Shown here piece by piece: positions 7,871 through 16,717 of a DNA stretch of 64,000 bases. Source of the DNA: Synechococcus sp. JA-3-3Ab (GTDB lineage: Bacteria; Cyanobacteriota; Cyanobacteriia; Thermostichales; Thermostichaceae); the NCBI RefSeq assembly GCF_000013205.1, contig NC_007775.1, positions 2,868,767-2,932,766 of the forward strand. Reading direction: 5' to 3'. The position numbers and the translations under genes were made by a program. Below the pieces are notes generated by a model. That model saw only the letters and a program-made list of their open reading frames with translations, was not told where the DNA came from and did no database searches. Each line of letters begins with the position of its first letter. The first letter of the stretch is position 1.

Positions 7871-9949
7871 ATGCGAGCTAGCTGGCTGCAAATCTCAGGG
7901 ATCCCTCTGGCCACGCTCGGCCCGGTGAAAAACCCGGTGCTGGTGTTCCTGATCATCCTGACGATCATGCTGGTGGCGCCGCTGCTGTTTGAGCGGCTGC
8001 GCCTGCCGGGGATCATCGGCCTGATCTTGGCCGGCTTGGTGGTGGGGCCCTACGGCTTGGGCATCCTGCAGCGGGACGAGACCATCATCCTGCTGGGCAC
8101 GGTGGGGCTGTTGTTTCTCATGTTCATGGCCGGGCTGGAGACCAGCCTGGAGGATTTAAAGCTCAACGCCGGCAAGGCCAGCATCTTCGGGGCGTTTACC
8201 TTCCTGTTGCCCATGCTCATTGGCACGGTAGCCATGCTGGCCATTGGGTATGACTTCCTGGCGGCGGTGCTGGTGGCCTCCTGCTTTGCCTCTCATACCC
8301 TGATTGGGCTGCCCATTGTCTCCAAGCTGGGGTTGATGCGCCTGCAGACGGTGACGGCAACTTTGGGGGCCACCCTCATCTCCAATGTCCTGGCCTTGTT
8401 GGTGCTGGCGGTGGTGGTGCGCGCCCACCAAGGGGAGCTGACGCCGCAATTTTGGCTGACGTTGATCCCTTCCATTGCCCTCTACACGTTTGCCACCCTG
8501 TGGGGGGTGCCTAAGCTGGGCAGTTGGTTCTTTCAACGCTTTGGTCACGACGAGGGAGCAGAGTTTACTTTCGTGATCGCCACTTTGTTTGTGGTGGCCT
8601 ACGGAGCGGGGTTGATCGGCATTGAGCCGGTGGTGGGAGCCTTTCTGGCCGGGACGGCCATTACCCCCATCATCCCCCAGCTCAGCCCCCTGATGAACCG
8701 GATCCAGTTTATCGGCAACACCCTGTTTGTGCCTTTTTTCTTGATCTCGGTGGGGATGCTGATCAATCCCGGCATTCTCTTGGGGGAGCCGCGCACGCTG
8801 CTGGTGGGCGGAGTGATGATCGCAGCAGAGGTGGTGAGCAAGTTTCTGGCCGCTTGGATCCCGGCCCAACTGTTTGGCTGGCGCTTTGCCAGCACGATGA
8901 TCATGTTCGGTTTGTCGATGGCGCAGGCAGCGGCTACTTTGGCGGCGATCACGGTGGCCTTTAACGTGGAGTTGGTGGATGAGCTGACGGTGAACGGCAC
9001 CATCGCCATGATCCTGGTTACCTGCATTGCCTCGCCTTGGATCGTGGCCCGCTGGGGCGAGCAACTCCAGCCTGCGGAGGTGGCGGCAGAAGCCGGCGAC
9101 TTGCCCAAACCGGCCTGGGGATCCCGCGTCTTGGTGCCGGTGGCCAACCCCGATACCGAAAGCAACCTGCTGCGGTTGGCGTTGATTTTGGCCAAAAAAG
9201 ATGGGGGAACGCTGCTGCCGCTGCACGTCTTGTCTGACCGCGCCGGGATCTCGCCGGCAGCTTTGGCCCGGCAAGAGCAATTGTTGACCTTTGCCGAAGC
9301 TCTGGCCCACAGCGCCGTGGCCCGAGTGGAAGCCATTCGCCGGGTGGATGACTCGGTGGAAAAAGGGATCATTCGCTCGGCGGCGGAACGGCAGGCAACC
9401 TTGGTGATCCTGGGCTGGAAGGGCTACTCCACCTATGCGGAGAACTTTTTCGGCAGCATCATCGACGCGGTGGTGCGGCAGGTGGGGATCCCAGTCTTGA
9501 TCACGCGGTTTCCGGTACCCATCGAGACGGCGCGCCGCATCCTCTTGGTTGCACCGGAGCTGGAGGTCTCTCCCGGATCCCTGCAGCAGACCATTGGGCT
9601 GGCGCAAACGCTGGCCGGCGAATTGAAAGCAGGTTTGCAGATCCTGCTGGTGCAAACCCGACCTGGGCGGAAAAGCTCCCCAGCCTTGCCGGCAGAAAGC
9701 TATGCCCACTTGCCGGTTCAGCGGGTGCAGGGGGGGGTGGTGGCGGAAGCCTTCAAAGCGCTGCAGCCAGGAGATGTGTTGGTATTGGTTCCCAGCGAAA
9801 CCGGCAACCGGTCGCGTCTGGGCCGAGAGCCGGAGACCATCGCCCGCAACCGACCCAGCCTTCCCATCATCGTGGTGCATTTGCCACGGGATTCAGCTCA
9901 TCCCTTGCGCCAAGGAGATGGGGTTCTGGCGGCCGCAGAGCCCACTTGA
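7871..9949 (+). CDS. Cation/proton antiporter with C-terminal stress-protein domains
   Basis: From the ATG at 7871 the protein has 692 residues; an in-frame TTG at 7835 would add 12. The N-terminal 390 residues form a CPA2 (Na+/H+ exchanger, KefB-like) domain with about twelve membrane helices, starting LLFERLRLPGIIGLILAGL and containing VGAFLAG. The rest is cytoplasmic and looks like two tandem universal-stress-protein-like domains (first begins SRVLVPVANPD, with VILGWKG; second begins RRILLVAPE). Such C-terminal domains may bind ATP or other nucleotides and gate transport, which is inference. No KTN/RCK nucleotide domain is seen. The promoter must lie in the 261-bp divergent gap shared with the kinase gene. 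Confidence 0.88.
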   Translation: MRASWLQISGIPLATLGPVKNPVLVFLIILTIMLVAPLLFERLRLPGIIGLILAGLVVGPYGLGILQRDETIILLGTVGLLFLMFMAGLETSLEDLKLNAGKASIFGAFTFLLPMLIGTVAMLAIGYDFLAAVLVASCFASHTLIGLPIVSKLGLMRLQTVTATLGATLISNVLALLVLAVVVRAHQGELTPQFWLTLIPSIALYTFATLWGVPKLGSWFFQRFGHDEGAEFTFVIATLFVVAYGAGLIGIEPVVGAFLAGTAITPIIPQLSPLMNRIQFIGNTLFVPFFLISVGMLINPGILLGEPRTLLVGGVMIAAEVVSKFLAAWIPAQLFGWRFASTMIMFGLSMAQAAATLAAITVAFNVELVDELTVNGTIAMILVTCIASPWIVARWGEQLQPAEVAAEAGDLPKPAWGSRVLVPVANPDTESNLLRLALILAKKDGGTLLPLHVLSDRAGISPAALARQEQLLTFAEALAHSAVARVEAIRRVDDSVEKGIIRSAAERQATLVILGWKGYSTYAENFFGSIIDAVVRQVGIPVLITRFPVPIETARRILLVAPELEVSPGSLQQTIGLAQTLAGELKAGLQILLVQTRPGRKSSPALPAESYAHLPVQRVQGGVVAEAFKALQPGDVLVLVPSETGNRSRLGREPETIARNRPSLPIIVVHLPRDSAHPLRQGDGVLAAAEPT

Positions 9950-10124
9950 CAGGGATGGCATTGGGGTGTTGTCTGGCGGACTGGAGCTCTTGTCTCAACG
10001 ACGCCCCGGCTCCCCTGGTAAACTGGGATACCCCAGGTTCGGAGCAGTCGTGAGCCAGAAGGGAGGCCCAGAGCCATAGACTATCTTGATTGAGGAAGTG
10101 GGGATGGTACCCTACGGAGCACAG

Positions 10125-10406
10125 GAGCATGACTCTAGTCAATAATAAGCTCAACTATACTGAAAATGATGTATAATATGTTCAGTACGGATTACTACCA
10201 GTTGATCTTTCTGTTTACTTTCGAGTCTGCCAACATGGTAGCCAAAGCAAAGCAGAAAATTGGTAGTAAGACGACACGGAAACTGCGCTTTGGGTATTCT
10301 ACTCAAAGCTTTGCGGGATACCGCCATTCTGGTTGGAAACAAACAGAATGCTATCGCTGCATAGTTGAACAGTGATGTTCAGCAGTGTTCAGCGTAAATG
10401 TATCAG
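10125..10406. mobile_element. 0.28-kb AT-rich repeat element, copy A
   Basis: This 282-bp block recurs at 40381-40665 with only a 3-bp indel and about four substitutions, while the flanks are unrelated. It is visibly more AT-rich than neighbouring genes. Near the left end are TGACT-CT-AGTCA and a 7-bp inverted repeat TACTGAA/TTCAGTA around a TATAAT-like loop. Near the right end is a hairpin TGAACA-GTGA-TGTTCA. There are no obvious terminal inverted repeats or target duplications, which would fit a non-autonomous IS200/IS605-like element; this class is inferred. A 69-codon frame (10166-10375, plus strand) is open in both copies. The element ends 1 bp before the glyS start codon. Confidence 0.8.
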
Positions 10407-10407
10407 T

Positions 10408-12600
10408 ATGGTTGCCTATTTGCTAGAAGTCGGCTGTGAAGAGCTCCCAGCCAGTTTTGTGGATTCGGCTCTGGAGCAGTGGCGAACCGGGATCCCGGCC
10501 TCTTTGGCGGAGGCCCATTTGCAAGCGGAGCAGATGCAGCTTTTCGGTACGCCGCGCCGCCTGTCGGTTCTGTTGCAGGGGTTGCCCACCCAGCAGCCGG
10601 ATCGCACTTTGGAGGTGAAGGGGCCGCCAGTGCAGGTGGCCTACCAAGATGGCCGGCTCACCCCCGCCGGGGAAAAATTTGCCCAAAAACAAGGGGTGGA
10701 TCCCGGCAGCCTGGAAATCCGGCAAGTGGGCAAGGGATCCTTTGTCTTTGCCGTGCAGCGGGTGCGGGGCCGACCGACGGCGGCGGTGCTCCAGGAATTG
10801 GCGCCCACCTGGATCACCAGCTTGAGCGGCGAACGGCTGATGCGCTGGGGCTATGGAGACCTGAAGTTTCCCCGTCCCATCCGCTGGCTGGTTTCCCTTT
10901 GGGAGGATCAGGTGTTGCCTTTGCTCTGGCCTACCTCCGAGGGAAATCCTTTGCCGGGCCTGGTGGCGGGGCGGGTGAGCCGGGGGCACCGCGTTTTGGG
11001 ATCCCAGCAGGTTGTCCTGGAGCGGGCCGAGAGCTACGTTCAGCAAATGCAAGAGGCGGGGGTCAGCCCCGATCCAACAGCGCGAGAGGCATACATTCAG
11101 GCTGAGGTGACCAAGCTGGCCAGGCAAGTGAATGGGGAAGCGCAGATCCCTGCTCCTTTGCTGCGGGAGGTGGTGCACTTGGTGGAGTGGCCGACGGCGG
11201 TTTTGGGGCGCTTTGAGCCAGAGTTTTTGCGCTTGCCCCCTGCGGTGATCGAGACGGTGATGATCACTCACCAGCGCTATTTCCCAGTACGGGATGGCCG
11301 GGATCCCAGAAAATTGCTGCCCTATTTCATCACCATCTCCAACGGCGACCCCCGGCAATCGGAGCGGATCGGGGCAGGCAACAGCCGGGTGGTGCGGGCA
11401 CGCCTGGCCGATGCCCGCTTTTTCTACGAAGAGGATCGGCGGATCCCCTTGGCGCAGCGGGTGGAACGCCTGCAGGCGGTTACTTTTGCCGAAGGGCTGG
11501 GATCCATGCGGGACAAGGTGGAGCGCATCCGCCACATCAGCCGCCTCATTGCCGCTGCCCTGAACTTGGATCCCCAGGAGCAGGCGCTGGTGGATCGCAC
11601 GGCTTACCTGTGCAAGGCAGATTTGGTTACCCAAATGGTGTACGAGTTCCCAGAGCTGCAGGGGATCATGGGCGCCGAGTACGCCCGCCAGGACGGCGAG
11701 CCTGAAGCCGTGGCAGAGGGGATCGAACAACACTACTGGCCCCTGGGGGCAGGGGAGGCCTTGCCCGCCTCTTTAACCGGACGGGTGGTGGGCTGGGCGG
11801 ATCGCCTCGATACCCTGGTGGGCATGTTTCGCTTGGGGCAGATCCCTACTGGTTCTTCGGATCGCTTTGCCCTGCGGCGGGCCGCCAACAGCCTGGTGTT
11901 GATTGCCTGGGATGCCGGCTGGACCTTTGACTTCAACTCCCTGTTGCAGAGGGTGGTGCAGGACTACGCGGCAGGCGACGAGAAGACCTTGAAGGCTTTG
12001 CAGGAGTTTTTGCTGCAGCGGCTGCAAATCCTTCTGCAGGAGGAAAAGCGGATTGATTACGACCTGGTCAGGGCAGTGGTTGGGGATCCAGAAGCGCTGC
12101 AAGAGGGGGAGCCAGCAAAGTCCGACCTCCCTCGGCGAGCCTTAGCCAACCTGCCCCTCACCCTGCTGCGGGCTGAGTACCTGCAACACCTGCGAGCCAC
12201 CGGGGAATTGGCGGATCTCTACCCCACCCTCAATCGCTGTGCCCGCCTGGCCGCCCAGGGAGACTTGGACAGCGCCGTGCTGGATCCGGCAGCGGCTGTG
12301 GATGCCGACCTGTTGCAGGAGGCGGCAGAACGGGAGCTGTACGAGGCTTGCCAGAGGGTTTACCGCCTGGGGGTGGAGCCAGCCCTCCAAGGAGACTTTA
12401 CCCCACTGGTGGAGGGCCTGCAGGCAGCAGCCCCCGCAGTGGATCGTTTTTTCGAGGCGGTTTTGGTCATGGATCCGGATCCCAGGCTGCGGGCCAACCG
12501 GCTGAACCTGTTGGGGGTATTGCGCAACCAGTCCCGTTTGCTGGGAGATATGGGAGCTGTGGTCATGGCAGGAGAGGCTGCGCCAGCAAAGAGCCACTAA
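10408..12600 (+). CDS. glyS: Glycyl-tRNA synthetase beta subunit
   Basis: The protein has 730 residues, the normal length for the beta chain of the bacterial alpha2-beta2 enzyme, and begins MVAYLLEVGCEELPA as family members do. Further family marks are FPRPIRWL, HQRYFPV and the C-terminal anticodon-binding-like region with VLVMDPDPRLRANRL. It works with GlyQ, not present in this window, to charge tRNA-Gly in the cytoplasm. An in-frame ATG at 10372 would add 12 residues encoded by the repeat element and is less likely. The ATG at 10408 lies directly after the element, so its leader and ribosome site are element-derived; no clear Shine-Dalgarno sequence is seen. Confidence 0.95.
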   Translation: MVAYLLEVGCEELPASFVDSALEQWRTGIPASLAEAHLQAEQMQLFGTPRRLSVLLQGLPTQQPDRTLEVKGPPVQVAYQDGRLTPAGEKFAQKQGVDPGSLEIRQVGKGSFVFAVQRVRGRPTAAVLQELAPTWITSLSGERLMRWGYGDLKFPRPIRWLVSLWEDQVLPLLWPTSEGNPLPGLVAGRVSRGHRVLGSQQVVLERAESYVQQMQEAGVSPDPTAREAYIQAEVTKLARQVNGEAQIPAPLLREVVHLVEWPTAVLGRFEPEFLRLPPAVIETVMITHQRYFPVRDGRDPRKLLPYFITISNGDPRQSERIGAGNSRVVRARLADARFFYEEDRRIPLAQRVERLQAVTFAEGLGSMRDKVERIRHISRLIAAALNLDPQEQALVDRTAYLCKADLVTQMVYEFPELQGIMGAEYARQDGEPEAVAEGIEQHYWPLGAGEALPASLTGRVVGWADRLDTLVGMFRLGQIPTGSSDRFALRRAANSLVLIAWDAGWTFDFNSLLQRVVQDYAAGDEKTLKALQEFLLQRLQILLQEEKRIDYDLVRAVVGDPEALQEGEPAKSDLPRRALANLPLTLLRAEYLQHLRATGELADLYPTLNRCARLAAQGDLDSAVLDPAAAVDADLLQEAAERELYEACQRVYRLGVEPALQGDFTPLVEGLQAAAPAVDRFFEAVLVMDPDPRLRANRLNLLGVLRNQSRLLGDMGAVVMAGEAAPAKSH

Positions 12601-12642
12601 GGAACCAGTAACTGGGCGCAATCATCCTTGGGGGCGGGAGAT

Positions 12643-13566
12643 TCATCCAAGAAAGCTTAAGCATTGCTGCAAGGCCCGCTGCACTGAGCCCAGGTAGCCC
12701 TCTCCAAACAAGTTGAGATGGTTGAGCCAGTGGTAGAGCTGGTAGAGGGGCTTGCGCTGGCAATACCCCTCGTCCAGGGGATAGGCCTCTTGATAAGCCC
12801 GGTAGAACTCTGCCGGGAAGCCGCCAAAAAGCTCGGTCATCGCCAAATCCGTCTCCCGATCCCCGTAGTAGGTGGCTGGGTCAAAAATCACCGGCGAGCC
12901 GTCGGGCAAGGCGCCGTAGTTGCCGCCCCAGAGATCCCCGTGCAGCAGAGACGGGACGGGTCGGTAGTCCAGAAAGAAAGTCTCTAGCTCCGCCATTACC
13001 CGCTCGGCTTGCGCCACCCACGCGCCGCGGTAACCCCGCTGACAAGCCAGCTTGACCTGGTAGAGCAGTCGCTGTTCCCGGTAGAAGTCCAGCCAGTTCT
13101 GTCGCCAACTGTTGATCTGCGGCGTCGAGCCGATGGTGTTGTTGCGATCCCAGCCGTAGTGGCCGTTGGGGGAGAGCGTGCGGTGTAACTGGGCCAACTG
13201 GGATCCCAGCAGACTCCCCGTTTGGGGGCGGGGCGAGGTCAGCTCCAGATATTCCAACACCAGGTAGGCTTGCCCACCGACGGATCCCCAGGCCATCGGC
13301 TGCGGCACCCGCACAGCCTTGGCTGCCGCCAAAGTTTGCAGGCCTGCCGCTTCCGCCGCAAACATCTCCAGCGCTCCCTCTCCTCCCCGTGCCACTTTAA
13401 CAAAGTAGTCCCTAGTTTCCTGGGCAGAAAAAGCTTGGAGCGCACAGGAGAGCCGGTAGGCAGCGTTGATGCTGCCCCCGCCCACAGGACGGTAGTGTAG
13501 AGGACGCAAGGGATCCCCTGTGATTTCAGAAAGGTGCTGAGCGACAGCCTGCCAAAAGTTCTGCAT
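12643..13566 (-). CDS. Fructosamine/ketosamine kinase family protein
   Basis: The 307-residue protein matches the fructosamine-3-kinase family (PF03881): VGGGSINAAYRL near the N-terminus, YFVKVARG (ATP-binding Lys), LVLEYLEL hinge, LLHGDLWGGNYG catalytic loop and IFDPATYYGDRETDLAM metal-binding segment. The family phosphorylates sugar residues attached to protein lysines, allowing deglycation; bacterial members favour ribulosamine and erythrulosamine. It is probably cytoplasmic. It starts 7 bp after the small membrane-protein gene and is convergent with glyS. It is probably the last gene of the minus-strand series that starts near 18.9 kb, though a functional link is not evident. Confidence 0.88.
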   Translation of the reverse strand: MQNFWQAVAQHLSEITGDPLRPLHYRPVGGGSINAAYRLSCALQAFSAQETRDYFVKVARGGEGALEMFAAEAAGLQTLAAAKAVRVPQPMAWGSVGGQAYLVLEYLELTSPRPQTGSLLGSQLAQLHRTLSPNGHYGWDRNNTIGSTPQINSWRQNWLDFYREQRLLYQVKLACQRGYRGAWVAQAERVMAELETFFLDYRPVPSLLHGDLWGGNYGALPDGSPVIFDPATYYGDRETDLAMTELFGGFPAEFYRAYQEAYPLDEGYCQRKPLYQLYHWLNHLNLFGEGYLGSVQRALQQCLSFLG

Positions 13567-13573
13567 CAGTACC

Positions 13574-14026
13574 CTATTTTCCTTCCGTGGGCGTCGCTGC
13601 CTCAGGATCTAAAACAGCTCCTGCCCCGTAGGAGTCGATGTCAACCGCTTGGGATCCCCCCACCGCCAACAGCTCCATCAGGGATCCCAGCCGCCACCAG
13701 ATCAATCCTGCTGTGCTGAAGACAAGGATCCCGCCCACCAGAGCAGCCAAGCCCAAAGATAGGCCAAACACGTTCAAACAGGCAGCCACAAAGCCGAAGG
13801 TAAACACACAGCAGAGAGTATAGGTGAGGATCACCCCCGGCGTGCGGTAGCGAATCTGCCCCTGGCTCTCTCGGTTCTGCTGCCAAAGAGCTACCTGGTA
13901 CTCCAACTTGTCTTTAAAGATGATGCCGAAAATAACCGCGAAGAAGCTGAGCAGGGCAATGGCCGAGTAGATAGGGGGGTTGACAAAGCTACGGGAAAAC
14001 TCGCCGCCAGCGTAAAGAGACTCCAT
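13574..14026 (-). CDS. Small membrane protein of unknown function
   Basis: The protein has 150 residues. One hydrophobic helix lies at about 18-37 and a long hydrophobic stretch at about 66-112 that can make two more. A polar loop with KDKLEYQVALWQQNRE lies between them, and the C-terminal 35 residues are acidic and probably cytoplasmic. I do not recognise the family. It is encoded 112 bp after the GTPase gene and 7 bp before the fructosamine-kinase-like gene on the same strand. By position it could be a membrane partner of the GTPase module, but nothing in the sequence proves this. Confidence 0.7.
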   Translation of the reverse strand: MESLYAGGEFSRSFVNPPIYSAIALLSFFAVIFGIIFKDKLEYQVALWQQNRESQGQIRYRTPGVILTYTLCCVFTFGFVAACLNVFGLSLGLAALVGGILVFSTAGLIWWRLGSLMELLAVGGSQAVDIDSYGAGAVLDPEAATPTEGK

Positions 14027-14138
14027 GAAGCTTACCTGATCCCAGTCCTCCTTAGCTTAACATTTCTTAGCATCTTCTGCTGCGGAGTCAGCATCTAAGA
14101 GAAATCGGAGCAGGTCGAGCCGTCTCAGCTACCCCCTC

Positions 14139-14678
14139 TCAGACAACCACCTGGGGCATCAGTTGCTCAACCAATAGGAGCAGAGTATTGGCCACAGAGG
14201 CCGGCTCTTGGGCATTTAGGGTCGTGTGGGGAATCGATTGGTTGTTCAAGATCAGCAAAATGTCTTCTGGATCCCAGGCATTGGGGTGATCGACATGGGT
14301 GATCCCAATAACCGAGGGAACATCTGTCCTCGCCTTCATGAAAGCTTGAATAGCCTGAGCGTTGCGAAACTGACCGGGCAGGTGGGCGGGCACCAAAAGG
14401 ATGTACCCATGGGCGCGCCGGATCAAAATATCCCACATAAAGCTGAAGCGGGCCTGGCCGGGGGTGCCGTAGAGATGCAGCCACATCTCTTCTTCCTCTT
14501 CTCCGATCCTCAGGCGGCCAAAGTCCATGCTGACCGTTGTGCTCTGCTTCAGCTCTGCCACCTCATCGGTGGCCTTGCGATCTGTATCGACCACTTCGAT
14601 CTCACTAATGGTGCGGATAAAAGTGGACTTTCCAGCCCCCACCGGCCCGGTTACGACGATGCGGAGAATGTTGTCCAT
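14139..14678 (-). CDS. Small Ras/MglA-like GTPase
   Basis: The 179-residue protein is a single P-loop GTPase domain. The phosphate loop is G11-PVGAGKS-T19. Thr47/Thr48 lie in the switch I region, and switch II reads YGTPGQARF (71-78) in place of the Ras DTAGQ. ITHVD supplies the base-recognition Asp. The length and the TPGQ switch are like MglA and the Gtr/Arf-like bacterial GTPases. It should be a cytoplasmic nucleotide-dependent switch. The roadblock/LC7 gene two positions upstream is the expected regulator type, since MglB is a roadblock GTPase-activating protein for MglA. The effector is unknown. Pilus motility or polarity is a possible output by analogy. Confidence 0.87.
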   Translation of the reverse strand: MDNILRIVVTGPVGAGKSTFIRTISEIEVVDTDRKATDEVAELKQSTTVSMDFGRLRIGEEEEEMWLHLYGTPGQARFSFMWDILIRRAHGYILLVPAHLPGQFRNAQAIQAFMKARTDVPSVIGITHVDHPNAWDPEDILLILNNQSIPHTTLNAQEPASVANTLLLLVEQLMPQVVV

Positions 14679-14734
14679 AGTCAGCCCCTGCCCTAAACCC
14701 CTAGCCTAAATCTGCCCCTAGAGCCCTTGCCGAA

Positions 14735-15289
14735 TTAAGAAGCTAAGTTGCTGGCGCCGGTGGCAATAAGACGCTTAAACAACGCCTCGCTCATGCCCGT
14801 TTCCTGCTGCACAGCGTTGTAAGCCACCTCCAGATAGGCTTGCTCGATAAAGGAGAGATCGATCATGCAGACCTTGCTCAGGCTCATCCGCAGTTGCTCG
14901 GGCTTGCCCTCTTTGACCAGCCGGCGGCTCACCTCCTGCACAACCGTGGCCATGGCCGGCACCACGTGTTGAGGGCCAATGCCAACGCGCACATGAACTA
15001 GGCCAATTTTCCAGCGGCGCTCGGCGTACTGGGGGCCCCAGTTGTCCATGCCTGTAAACATTTCCTTAAACCAGTCCGTAAAAGTCTGGCCCAGCCGTTG
15101 CCGGTTGTGCTTAGCAATAACAGCTGCCATCTCAGCATCGCGATCCAAATAGCCGTAAAAGGCATCCGACATTTCTGTGGCGATGCTGCTGCCCCAGTCG
15201 GCACTTTGCTGCAAAATCTTCCTGTCTTCGTCTGTAAATTCGGTGCGCGAGATCAAGACTTGCAGCAGCTCCAAAGGTTTGATAGTCAT
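14735..15289 (-). CDS. Protoglobin-domain protein (probable heme sensor)
   Basis: The 184-residue protein is all-helical and matches the protoglobin / globin-sensor family. Marks are WFKEMFTG, then YAERRWKIGLVHVRVGI, where the His of LVHVRVG sits at the expected proximal heme-ligand position, and ISRTE near the N-terminus. There is no C-terminal signalling domain, so the protein is a stand-alone globin. Such proteins can bind O2, NO or CO. It lies between the roadblock gene (53-bp gap) and the GTPase gene (56-bp gap). A gas or redox input to the GTPase switch is therefore plausible, but heme binding is inferred only from the motif. Confidence 0.75.
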   Translation of the reverse strand: MTIKPLELLQVLISRTEFTDEDRKILQQSADWGSSIATEMSDAFYGYLDRDAEMAAVIAKHNRQRLGQTFTDWFKEMFTGMDNWGPQYAERRWKIGLVHVRVGIGPQHVVPAMATVVQEVSRRLVKEGKPEQLRMSLSKVCMIDLSFIEQAYLEVAYNAVQQETGMSEALFKRLIATGASNLAS

Positions 15290-15342
15290 AGTTCCCTCAA
15301 AATCAAGCGAAAATCAAAACCCAGCTTCCCTGCTTAGCTTGC

Positions 15343-15711
15343 CTACTTCATCGCTTCTGCAATGCTTGCGGCCACTCGCTTCATTTCCAAAAAGAGCAAG
15401 CCTTGCTTAACTTCATGGCTGGCTAGCGTCAGCAAAACGGCGTCAGGTCCGCAACTGGTTAAAACGCCGTACCCTTTTTCTCCCTGCACAAAAATTCTCT
15501 CTATGGCTCCGCGGCTCAGCTCTTTCCCAATTCGTTCCCCCAGAGAAAGCATAGCCGCCGACATGGCCGATGCCCTTTCTTCGTCCATGCCTGCCGGCAA
15601 TGCAGAGGCCAGAGGCAAGCCATCTGGCGTGACCACTGCTGCTCCTTGAACTTCCGGCGTGCTGGAAACGTAATTCTGGAGAATTGCTTGCAAAGAGGAT
15701 AAATTAGCCAT
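15343..15711 (-). CDS. Roadblock/LC7 domain protein (MglB-like)
   Basis: From the ATG at 15711 the protein has 122 residues; the frame extends 7 residues further to 15732. It is a single roadblock/LC7 domain: SLQAILQNYVSSTPEVQGAAVVTPDGLPLA forms the first helix and strands in outline, followed by MSLGERIGKEL, FVQGEKGYGVL and VLLTLASHEVK. The family forms dimers that bind small GTPases. MglB, the best-known member, activates GTP hydrolysis by MglA. Its place in the cluster with a Ras/MglA-like GTPase makes it the likely regulator. It is followed 53 bp later by the protoglobin gene. Confidence 0.88.
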   Translation of the reverse strand: MANLSSLQAILQNYVSSTPEVQGAAVVTPDGLPLASALPAGMDEERASAMSAAMLSLGERIGKELSRGAIERIFVQGEKGYGVLTSCGPDAVLLTLASHEVKQGLLFLEMKRVAASIAEAMK

Positions 15712-15835
15712 CCTTTCTCTCCCTGCTTTCAAGACTTTTTGTCATTTTTTCTCGTATCTATTTGCTGATACTTCTATCTGCTGTAGAAATAGTACTGCAA
15801 AGATCTGCCAGAAGATCTCCTCGCTCAAAAATCTC

Positions 15836-16717
15836 TCACTTATCCCGAACCCCCCTCAGCAAAGTAGCCAGCCGCGAGACGAGGGAGGGCTTAACCCGGT
15901 CGCTTCCCTGTGAGAAAGAGGGTAGTTTGGTGCTCGGCTTTTCCTTCGCAGCTTCCAAGCTTTCTGCCACCGCCGTCAACTTGTCCGAAACCAGCAAAGA
16001 GGGAACAATGGCCGTTGGGCCATCACAGGGGCTGATGAGCCCCAGCTTGGCCAGGCGGGCGCAGGCATAGCGCACTTCCAGAAGATCTGCCCCCAACGCC
16101 CGGGCCAACTCAGCCAGGTTGCGAGAGGGGGAAACTCCCTCCAAGACTCCCCACTCCAAAGGCGAAAGCCTGTACAAGGGCAGCTCGCTGCTGGTGCGCC
16201 AGAAGTAGCTGTCCGGCTGCGGCAGACTTTCTTCAGGACGCTGGTCCAGCTTGAGCTGCTGCAGCGCTTCCAAAACCACGGCACTGGCACCCTTGCTCAG
16301 GCCGGTCATCTCGCGATAGGGCAGGCGCACACTAGGCAAGAAGCTGAACTGGCCCGCTTCCAGGGCAAACAAGCTGTAGAGACCTACCTGCAGTTGGTGG
16401 CGAAAGAGCTTGGCCAAAGCCACAGGCGAAATTAACCCCTGCCGCTGCAGACACCGCCCCAGCGGCTCTTCCGGGCCACAGAAAGAGGCCAGCTTTTCCA
16501 CCACCCGCTCGCTAACCAGGCCGGAGCGGGCCAGCAAACCCTCCAAGCGATGTTCCTCTTCGGGGGGCAGAGCTGCAATCACCCGACCTTGGTAAAACCA
16601 GATTTTGTAGATGCCGTTTGGGGCCCAGACGGAAAGTTGACCTGTTTTGCTGCCTTTTTCGATGAGCTGCAACAGATCGGGAAGGGAAAATTCTTGGAGG
16701 TCTCCAACGATAGCCAT
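15836..16717 (-). CDS. PATAN (DUF4388) domain protein, paralogue 3
   Basis: The 293-residue protein starts with the PATAN/DUF4388 signature MAIVGDLQEFSLPDLLQL, then GQLSVW and the FYQGRVIAALPP stretch (domain about 1-165). A winged-helix-like region follows (about 185-225: SPLEWGVLEGVS, LARALGADLLEVRYACARL). After a variable linker rich in Ser, Lys and Glu, the last 20 residues (VKPSLVSRLATLL) match the tails of the other two paralogues. PATAN proteins include PatA of Anabaena and Synechocystis regulators that contact the type IV pilus motor. It is the third of three tandem copies and lies 124 bp before the roadblock gene. Confidence 0.88.
   Translation of the reverse strand: MAIVGDLQEFSLPDLLQLIEKGSKTGQLSVWAPNGIYKIWFYQGRVIAALPPEEEHRLEGLLARSGLVSERVVEKLASFCGPEEPLGRCLQRQGLISPVALAKLFRHQLQVGLYSLFALEAGQFSFLPSVRLPYREMTGLSKGASAVVLEALQQLKLDQRPEESLPQPDSYFWRTSSELPLYRLSPLEWGVLEGVSPSRNLAELARALGADLLEVRYACARLAKLGLISPCDGPTAIVPSLLVSDKLTAVAESLEAAKEKPSTKLPSFSQGSDRVKPSLVSRLATLLRGVRDK

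Noticed and set aside
8156..9880. 574-codon minus-strand frame opposite the antiporter
   Set aside because: Composition is typical of an antisense shadow (Gln, His, Arg) and the plus-strand gene is unambiguous.
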